Assembly (NCBI GenBank): GCA_900551885.1
Contig: URXS01000066.1
Location: forward strand, 1-10,383
Direction: 5' to 3'
Source: an uncultured Oscillibacter sp.
GTDB taxonomy: Bacteria; Bacillota; Clostridia; Oscillospirales; Oscillospiraceae
Length of the DNA: 10,383 nt
The notes beneath the pieces are model-generated. The model saw only the letters and a program-made list of their open reading frames with translations. It was not told the DNA's origin and did no database searches. Shown piece after piece: positions 6,187-10,383 of this stretch; position 1 is the first letter of the stretch, and every line of letters begins with the position of its first letter. Both the position numbers and the translations under genes were made by a program.

Positions 6187-6684
6187 TTATTTGTTCTCCA
6201 AAAGCTTGGCCAGAACTGCCAGCCGGGGGTCAATCTCCTTTTTGCAGGAGCAGGGGCCCAGATTCAAATCTGCGCCGCACCGGGGGCAAAGTCCCTTGCA
6301 ATCTTCCGAACACAAAGTTTTCGTGTCCATTCCGAGGAGGAAAGCCGTTCGGGCCAGATCCTCCGCGTCCACCTGTCCGTTTTCCAGCAGGACAATCTCG
6401 TCGTTGTCCTCGTTCTGGAGCTCCTCCGCCAAAAGGCAGCGGAAGGGGATCTCCTTTTCCTGGTCAAAGGCCTTGCCGCACCGGTCGCACACGGCGTCCA
6501 GCGTGCTGCGGGCTGTCAATTCCAGCTCCAGCATACCGGCGGTGTTGCGTACCGTCCCCTCTACCGCCACAGGACGGGAAATGGGATGGCGTCCGGCCAG
6601 CTCCACATCGGACAGATCCAGTTGAAACCGGAAGTCCAGGTGTTTTCCAGGCTCGTGCAGAATAGGTCTTACATCCAACAGCAT
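6187..6684 (-). CDS. yceD: YceD family protein (DUF177)
   Basis: Member of the DUF177/YceD family, found upstream of rpmF in most bacteria and linked by that position to 23S rRNA or 50S maturation; its exact activity is not established. The 165-aa product has the expected length. The central TLDAVCDRCGKAF segment (Cys66, Cys69) is the best-conserved DUF177 block. The C-terminus adds a cysteine cluster, CSEDCKGLCPRCG followed by CSC (Cys125, 129, 133, 136, 145, 147), typical of the Gram-positive form and suggesting a metal site. The ATG at 6684 has GAGGT about 7 nt upstream. It is the first gene after a consensus promoter and is followed by rpmF, so its output is probably tied to that of L32. 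Confidence 0.9.
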   Translation of the reverse strand: MLLDVRPILHEPGKHLDFRFQLDLSDVELAGRHPISRPVAVEGTVRNTAGMLELELTARSTLDAVCDRCGKAFDQEKEIPFRCLLAEELQNEDNDEIVLLENGQVDAEDLARTAFLLGMDTKTLCSEDCKGLCPRCGADLNLGPCSCKKEIDPRLAVLAKLLENK

Positions 6685-6711
6685 AGGCTACCTCGCAATG
6701 ACACGAGTAGT

Positions 6712-6759
6712 ATTATAAGGGATTGGCCACTCGTTGTCAAACAAATTTTTCAAAAATTT
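6712..6759 (-). promoter_or_regulatory. consensus sigma-A promoter with UP-like element for yceD-rpmF
   Basis: TTGACA (6740-6735) and TATAAT (6717-6712) on the minus strand are exactly 17 nt apart, a perfect match to consensus. Two nt upstream of the -35 box is a 17-bp AT-only palindrome apart from its central base (6743-6759; AAATTTTT, one base, AAAAATTT). This is an UP-like or bent-DNA element very similar to the one upstream of rpmB. The start is predicted near 6705, about 20 nt before the ATG. Confidence 0.93.
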
Positions 6760-6793
6760 TGTCTTTCTTTCCATGAACCCCGTTGGAAGCGTT

Positions 6794-7270
6794 TCAGAAC
6801 TCCTCCTCTTCCGCTTCCTTCTCCCGTCTGCGCATAAAATCGGTGACATCAATGCCCATGATCACATTGCGGAAGCCCTTGGACAATTTCTGGTAAGAGG
6901 CAATCCGGTAGGGGTCCTTGGGTCTGCGGACGCCCCAGGTATCCCGCATCACCTTGGCAAAGGCTGTACACAGCGGCTCCTCCAGTCCCACCAGCATGGG
7001 GGACAGATACGTGACGATCATCTGCTTTTCATTGACCTGGACCGCGGAGCGGTTCCAGAATTTCTGACGGCGCCAACCATTTTCCAGCTCGTCTATGAGC
7101 GCTTCCGCCAAAGGCACCATTCCCGCCTCCCCGGCCGAGCGGACCGCCTCCAGATACATCGGGGCGAAACGGTCTGTATACTCCTGGAAGGCCTTGGAAT
7201 ACGTCCGGCGGTCAAACCGCTTCAAATAATCTGTCTCCCGGATGGCCGCGGCCAACTGTTCAGGACTCAT
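6794..7270 (-). CDS. hypothetical protein, helical, with acidic C-terminus
   Basis: I do not recognise this 158-aa protein. It is soluble by composition, with no membrane segment or signal peptide. It looks largely helical and rich in Arg and Glu; hydrophobic positions recur in runs such as YSKAFQEYTDRFAPMYLEAV (24-43) and MVPLAEALIDELENGW. It has conserved-looking aromatic-rich spots (RRQKFWNRS; RDTWGVRRPKDPYR) and ends in a run of glutamates. No nucleotide-binding, metal-binding or DNA-binding motif is evident. The ATG at 7270 overlaps the stop of the upstream membrane-protein gene as ATGA, so the two are translationally coupled and probably act together. No clear GC-rich terminator follows; the AT palindrome at 6743-6759 lies beyond its end. 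Confidence 0.85.
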   Translation of the reverse strand: MSPEQLAAAIRETDYLKRFDRRTYSKAFQEYTDRFAPMYLEAVRSAGEAGMVPLAEALIDELENGWRRQKFWNRSAVQVNEKQMIVTYLSPMLVGLEEPLCTAFAKVMRDTWGVRRPKDPYRIASYQKLSKGFRNVIMGIDVTDFMRRREKEAEEEEF

Positions 7271-7632
7271 TCTCCCCCCTCCTTCCGCTCATCCTTATCG
7301 GGGTCTGCTGGAGACTCCTCCAGAGGTGGAACCTCCGGGGACTCCTTGGACTGTTCTTCGGACTGTTCTTCCTCCTCAAACTCGTCAGACCAGGTCTCCG
7401 GGTCGTCGATGTGGGCCTTGCCATACTGATAGGCACGCCACTCCCGCAGAAACATCAGCACCGCTGACCCTGCGAACACCAGGCCCCCGACCACATTGAC
7501 CCATGGCCGGTCTGCATCCCCTTTCCACAGGCCGCCGAACAGCTTATAGGCCAGGTACAATAGATACATCCCCGCCATGACCCAGATATAGTTCACCCGG
7601 CCTGTGGGCTTTTTTCCCTGTTTTTCACTCAT
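7267..7632 (-). CDS. small two-TM membrane protein with acidic cytoplasmic-type tail
   Basis: I do not recognise this 121-aa protein. After a short basic N-terminus (MSEKQGKKPTGR) come two hydrophobic helices, about 13-31 (VNYIWVMAGMYLLYLAYKL) and 44-62 (WVNVVGGLVFAGSAVLMFL). An acidic, Ser/Pro-rich tail of nearly 50 residues follows, predicted disordered. The positive-inside rule places both ends in the cytoplasm. The tail holds an exact tandem repeat (EEQS twice). The ATG at 7632 is preceded by AGGAG at about 11 nt; the open frame extends back to 8001 but there overlaps the divergent pseudouridine synthase gene and is not coding. The ATGA overlap with the following gene suggests a membrane anchor plus soluble partner. 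No clear promoter is visible on this strand in the 109-bp divergent gap. Confidence 0.82.
   Translation of the reverse strand: MSEKQGKKPTGRVNYIWVMAGMYLLYLAYKLFGGLWKGDADRPWVNVVGGLVFAGSAVLMFLREWRAYQYGKAHIDDPETWSDEFEEEEQSEEQSKESPEVPPLEESPADPDKDERKEGGE
7348..7371. repeat. exact 12-bp tandem duplication in acidic tail
   Basis: GGACTGTTCTTC occurs twice head to tail (7348-7359 and 7360-7371). On the minus strand it encodes Glu-Glu-Gln-Ser twice, in frame, within the acidic tail of the small membrane protein. Confidence 0.85.
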
Positions 7633-7680
7633 AGTCGCAGTTTCTCCTAACTTCCAGAAAAAATTCTTTGCCCCGCTACC

Positions 7681-7709
7681 TTTACATTCGCCGCCCGCCC
7701 GGGTATGAT
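7681..7709 (+). promoter_or_regulatory. sigma-A type promoter for the RluA-family gene
   Basis: TTTACA (7681-7686) and TATGAT (7704-7709) have a 17-nt spacer. The predicted start near 7716 gives a leader of about 26 nt holding the GGGAGG site at 7730-7735. Confidence 0.75.
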
Positions 7710-7741
7710 GGAAAGAGAATCTCAACACCGGGAGGCCCACC

Positions 7742-8713
7742 ATGCGGGAGATCACCATTGGAAAAAACGACGCCGGGCAACGGCTGGACCGCTTTGTGTC
7801 CAAAAGCCTGCCCCTGCTGCCCTCCGCCCTGCTGCAAAAGTACATCCGCCTCAAGCGGATCAAGCTCAACGGGAAGGGAGCCAAGCGGGACACACGACTG
7901 GCTGCCGGCGATACGTTACAATTATATATCAATGACGAGTTTTTTGACAAGCCCTCCGAAGAAAACATCTTTCTCACTCTGTTTCGCCCCCAGTTGGACA
8001 TCGTCTACGAGGATGAGAACCTGCTGCTGGTGAACAAGCGGCCCGGCGTGGTGGTCCATGCCGATGAGACGGAGAAGGTCAACACCCTCATCAACCACAT
8101 CCAGGCATACCTTTATCAGAAAAAAGAGTGGAATCCCAAATGGGAAAACGCCTTCGCTCCGGCCCTGTGCAACCGGATCGACCGGAACACCGGCGGCATG
8201 GTCATCGCCGCCAAGAACGCCGAGACGCTGCGCATCCTCAATGAGAAGATCCGCGCCCACGAAGTGGACAAGTCCTACCTGTGCATCACGGTTGGACGGC
8301 CCTCCCCGGCGAAGGGGAAAATCGAGGGGTTCCTCCTCAAGGATGAGGCGAAAAAGCAGGTCTCCTTCCACACCCGGCCTATTCCCGGCGGAAAAACCGC
8401 CGTGACACTGTATCAAACCCTGGAGACCCGGGGAGAACTGTCTTTGGTGGAATGCCGCCTGCTGACCGGTCGCACCCACCAGATCCGCGTCTCCATGGCC
8501 CATCTGGGCTGCCCTCTGCTTGGGGACGGCAAATACGGTCGGGGCGATGTGAACCGCCGCTACGGGGAGACCCGCCAGGCGCTGTATTCCTATAAGCTCA
8601 CTTTCTCCTTCCCTACGGACGCGGGGATTTTGGAGTACCTGCGGGGCCACACCTTCACGGTGGAAGAGGTGCCCTTCCGGGACCGCTATTTCCCCCGTGA
8701 AAAATCTTCGTAA
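7742..8713 (+). CDS. RluA-family 23S/tRNA pseudouridine synthase
   Basis: Converts specific uridines in structured RNA, most likely 23S rRNA, to pseudouridine. The 323-aa product has an N-terminal S4-like RNA-binding domain (about 12-65; RLDRFVSKSLP, then LLQKYIRLKRIKLNGKGAKRD) and a catalytic domain from about 85. The catalytic aspartate is Asp147 in CNRIDRNTGGMVIAAKN, a variant of the usual H-R-L-D-x-x-T-S-G motif II. The family's third motif is LLTGRTHQIRVSMAHLGCPLLGDGKYG at 240-266, shown here by its key residues Arg244, Gln247 and Arg249. The ATG at 7742 has GGGAGG 6 nt upstream. It stands alone, divergent from the unknown membrane-protein operon. No strong terminator follows, so some read-through into potA is possible. 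Which RNA site it modifies cannot be told from sequence alone. Confidence 0.93.
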   Translation: MREITIGKNDAGQRLDRFVSKSLPLLPSALLQKYIRLKRIKLNGKGAKRDTRLAAGDTLQLYINDEFFDKPSEENIFLTLFRPQLDIVYEDENLLLVNKRPGVVVHADETEKVNTLINHIQAYLYQKKEWNPKWENAFAPALCNRIDRNTGGMVIAAKNAETLRILNEKIRAHEVDKSYLCITVGRPSPAKGKIEGFLLKDEAKKQVSFHTRPIPGGKTAVTLYQTLETRGELSLVECRLLTGRTHQIRVSMAHLGCPLLGDGKYGRGDVNRRYGETRQALYSYKLTFSFPTDAGILEYLRGHTFTVEEVPFRDRYFPREKSS

Positions 8714-8739
8714 AAAGCCGGGGAAATCCGCCAATTTAC

Positions 8740-8768
8740 TTGACTTTTCCTGCTCTTTCCGATATTAT
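8740..8768 (+). promoter_or_regulatory. sigma-A type promoter for potAB
   Basis: TTGACT (8740-8745), a 17-nt spacer and TATTAT (8763-8768) form a strong promoter. The predicted start near 8775 gives a leader of about 90 nt. Confidence 0.82.
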
Positions 8769-8774
8769 TCTTTA

Positions 8775-8865
8775 TTGCTGAATTTCGACGAGAAAGGTTC
8801 CCCCTCAACAGAGAAAAGAGGCTGATCGTTCCATAAAATATAAATGATGAAATGGGGGAGGATAC
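8775..8865 (+). promoter_or_regulatory. potA leader with possible ribosome-site sequestering stem
   Basis: The leader holds TTCCCCC (8798-8804), which can pair over 7 bp (one T-G) with GGGGGAG (8854-8860) inside the potA ribosome binding site GGGGGAGG (8854-8861), 4 nt before the ATG. The 49-nt interval between the arms is A/T-rich and ends in AAAATATAAATGATGAAAT. This is seen directly; a regulatory role is inference and it matches no riboswitch class I can name. Confidence 0.4.
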
Positions 8866-10071
8866 ATGTCCAAAGAGTTGATTCGCCTGCGGGATGTCTG
8901 CATGGCCTTCGACGACGAGCTGGTTCTCGATCACTTAAATCTCTATTTTAACGACAAAGAATTCCTCACACTGCTAGGGCCCAGCGGGTGCGGCAAAACC
9001 ACCACGCTGCGGATTATTGGCGGCTTCGTGACACCTACGTCCGGAGACGTCCTCTTTGACGGTGTGAGGATTAATGACGTTCCGCCCTATAAACGCCAGA
9101 TCAACACCGTTTTCCAGAAGTATGCCCTGTTCCCCCACCTGAACGTGTTTGAGAACGTGGCCTTCGGCCTGCGGCTGAAGAAGATTCCGGATCCGGCAGA
9201 CCCCTCCGGCAAGCACATGATCAAGCTCAGCGAGGAGGAGATCCGCACCGCCGTCATGGAGATGCTGGAGATCGTCAGCCTGAAGGGCTTTGAGCACCGC
9301 AAGCCCGACGCCCTCTCCGGCGGCCAGCAACAGCGGGTGGCCATCGCCCGGGCCCTGGTGAACCGGCCCAAGGTGCTGTTGCTGGATGAGCCCCTGGGGG
9401 CCCTGGACCTGAAGCTGCGCAAGGATATGCAGATCGAGCTCAAGCGCATCCAGCAGCAGGTGGGCATCACCTTTATCTATGTCACCCACGATCAGGAGGA
9501 GGCCCTGACCATGTCCGACACCATCGTGGTCATGGACAAGGGCTGCATCCAGCAGATCGGCACCCCTGAGGACATCTATAACGAGCCGAAGAACGCCTTT
9601 GTGGCGGACTTCATCGGCGAGTCCAACATCATTGACGGCATCATGGTCCGGGACAAAGTGGTGAAGATGTACGGCCGGGAGTTCGCCTGTCTGGACGGCG
9701 GCTTTGGAGAGAACGAGCCCGTGGACGTGGTCATCCGCCCCGAGGACATCGACATCGTTCCCGTGGAGCAGGGCCAACTGGTGGGCACCGTCACCTCCGT
9801 TACCTTCAAGGGAATGCAGTACGATATCATTGTGGATTTCCGGGGCTTCAAGTGGCTGATCCAGACCACGGACCACTCCCCCGTGGGCGCCCGGATCGGC
9901 GTGAAGATCGACCCCGATGGCTTCCACATTATGAAAAAGAGCCAATATTCCGGTATGTTCGGCGACTACAGCTCGTACAGTGAAGAATACGACGAGCTCT
10001 CCGATGCGGAGGCTCTGGACCAGGAGGAGGAGCCGGAGGCCGAGCGCCGGGAGGACGGCTATGCGGAATAA
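8866..10071 (+). CDS. potA: spermidine/putrescine ABC transporter ATP-binding protein
   Basis: ATPase subunit that powers polyamine uptake by the PotABCD importer on the inner face of the membrane. The 401-aa product shows Walker A GPSGCGKTT at 38-46, Q-loop Gln84 in TVFQKYALFPH, signature LSGGQQQR at 150-157, Walker B LLLDEP at 171-176, and switch His208 in YVTHDQEEA. The C-terminal TOBE domain runs about 285-355 and begins at VIRPEDI (289-295). A short insertion at about 106-125 is seen in some clostridial PotA proteins. The tail after 365 is acidic and low in complexity. The 3' end overlaps potB by 11 nt, and the potB ribosome site lies inside the tail codons. PotA assignment over other TOBE-type importer ATPases (iron, sulfate, glycine betaine) rests on overall sequence and on the PotB-like permease next to it. 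Confidence 0.93.
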   Translation: MSKELIRLRDVCMAFDDELVLDHLNLYFNDKEFLTLLGPSGCGKTTTLRIIGGFVTPTSGDVLFDGVRINDVPPYKRQINTVFQKYALFPHLNVFENVAFGLRLKKIPDPADPSGKHMIKLSEEEIRTAVMEMLEIVSLKGFEHRKPDALSGGQQQRVAIARALVNRPKVLLLDEPLGALDLKLRKDMQIELKRIQQQVGITFIYVTHDQEEALTMSDTIVVMDKGCIQQIGTPEDIYNEPKNAFVADFIGESNIIDGIMVRDKVVKMYGREFACLDGGFGENEPVDVVIRPEDIDIVPVEQGQLVGTVTSVTFKGMQYDIIVDFRGFKWLIQTTDHSPVGARIGVKIDPDGFHIMKKSQYSGMFGDYSSYSEEYDELSDAEALDQEEEPEAERREDGYAE

Positions 10072-10383
10072 GTACGTGGCCTACCCCTACGTGGGGTGGA
10101 TGGCCCTGTTTGTGGTGGCACCTTTGGTGCTGGTGGTGGTCTATGCCGTCACCACCCGGGACGGCGGCTTTACCCTGGACAACTTCGCCTCCATGCTCCA
10201 GTACGCCCCTGTGTTCGGCCGGTCCTTTCTGCTGGCCCTGATCGCCACGCTCATCTGTATCCTGCTGGGCTACCCCATGGCCTACTATCTGGCCCGGGAG
10301 CGGGGCTGGCTGCGGCGCATGTCCACCATGCTGATCATGCTGCCCATGTGGATGAACTTCCTGCTGCGGACCTATTCCTGGGT
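10061..10383 (+). CDS. potB: spermidine/putrescine ABC transporter permease, N-terminal part (cut by window edge)
   Basis: Membrane-spanning subunit of the polyamine importer. The first 107 codons are present. A short N-terminus leads into TM1 (about 11-30, VGWMALFVVAPLVLVVVYAV), an external loop, TM2 (about 56-76, FLLALIATLICILLGYPMAYY) and the start of TM3 with LPMWMNFLLRTYSW at 94-107. That L-P-x-W-x-x-F-L-x-R-T-Y-x-W stretch is typical of PotB. The ATG at 10061 lies inside the potA 3' end (potA stops at 10071) and has GGGAGG 6 nt upstream, so translation is coupled to potA. potC and potD are expected to the right of the window. Confidence 0.92.
   Translation, partial: MRNKYVAYPYVGWMALFVVAPLVLVVVYAVTTRDGGFTLDNFASMLQYAPVFGRSFLLALIATLICILLGYPMAYYLARERGWLRRMSTMLIMLPMWMNFLLRTYSW

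Noticed and set aside
6782..6796. cre-like sequence (TTGGAAGCGTTTCA) that might bind CcpA
   Set aside because: Only one half matches the cre consensus, and it sits downstream of a gene end and not at a promoter.
7633..8001. Upstream extension of the small membrane-protein frame to 8001
   Set aside because: It overlaps the pseudouridine synthase start on the other strand; the ATG at 7632 has a ribosome site and gives a sensible protein.
8974..9945. Open frame of 323 codons on the minus strand, antisense to potA
   Set aside because: potA is certain, and the antisense product is His/Asp/Leu-rich with no family features.
1..10383. tRNA, rRNA, CRISPR array, insertion sequence or attachment site
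   Set aside because: No cloverleaf, spaced repeats, terminal inverted repeats, transposase or integrase was seen. Gaps between genes are short and explained by promoters, leaders and terminators.

Overview
The window looks like chromosomal core DNA from a GC-rich Clostridia lineage, most likely Oscillospiraceae (Flavonifractor/Lawsonibacter/Oscillibacter-like). This is an inference from the moderately high GC, AGGAGG-type ribosome binding sites, HPr kinase/phosphorylase, zinc-ribbon L28 and L32, and gene orders typical of Clostridia (hprK..murB, yceD-rpmF, der-plsY-gpsA). I see no mobile element, CRISPR array, tRNA or rRNA. Almost the whole window is accounted for by 14 coding regions, two of them cut by the window edges.

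Layout. (1) 1-2029, minus strand: hprK, a ROK-family glucokinase and the 5' end of murB form one tight operon transcribed leftward from a promoter at 2106-2134. (2) 2203-2787, plus strand: rpmB (L28) with its own promoter and a strong UUCG-loop terminator, followed at once by a small cysteine-rich ORF; a bidirectional terminator at 2750-2787 closes both this unit and the convergent gpsA operon. (3) 2801-5889, minus strand: der, plsY and gpsA, a translationally coupled operon joining a ribosome-assembly GTPase to two steps of phospholipid synthesis. (4) 5892-6740, minus strand: yceD (DUF177) and rpmF (L32), read from a perfect TTGACA-N17-TATAAT promoter and ended by a terminator that abuts the der promoter. 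(5) 6794-7632, minus strand: two overlapping genes of unknown function, the first encoding a small two-TM membrane protein with an acidic tail. (6) 7681-8713, plus strand: an RluA-family pseudouridine synthase. (7) 8740-10383, plus strand: potA and the start of potB, a spermidine/putrescine-type ABC importer running off the right edge.

The genes serve carbon-catabolite control and sugar entry (hprK, ROK kinase), cell-wall precursor synthesis (murB), ribosome parts and maturation (rpmB, rpmF, der, the pseudouridine synthase), membrane lipid synthesis (gpsA, plsY) and polyamine uptake (potAB). I found no clear new defence or mobile system. The least explained coding content is the unknown two-gene cassette at 6794-7632 and the Cys-rich ORF behind the rpmB terminator. 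The most interesting non-coding signals are matching A/T-tract elements upstream of the L28 and L32 promoters, a terminator whose T-tract sits directly against the der promoter, and structured leaders in front of hprK and potA.
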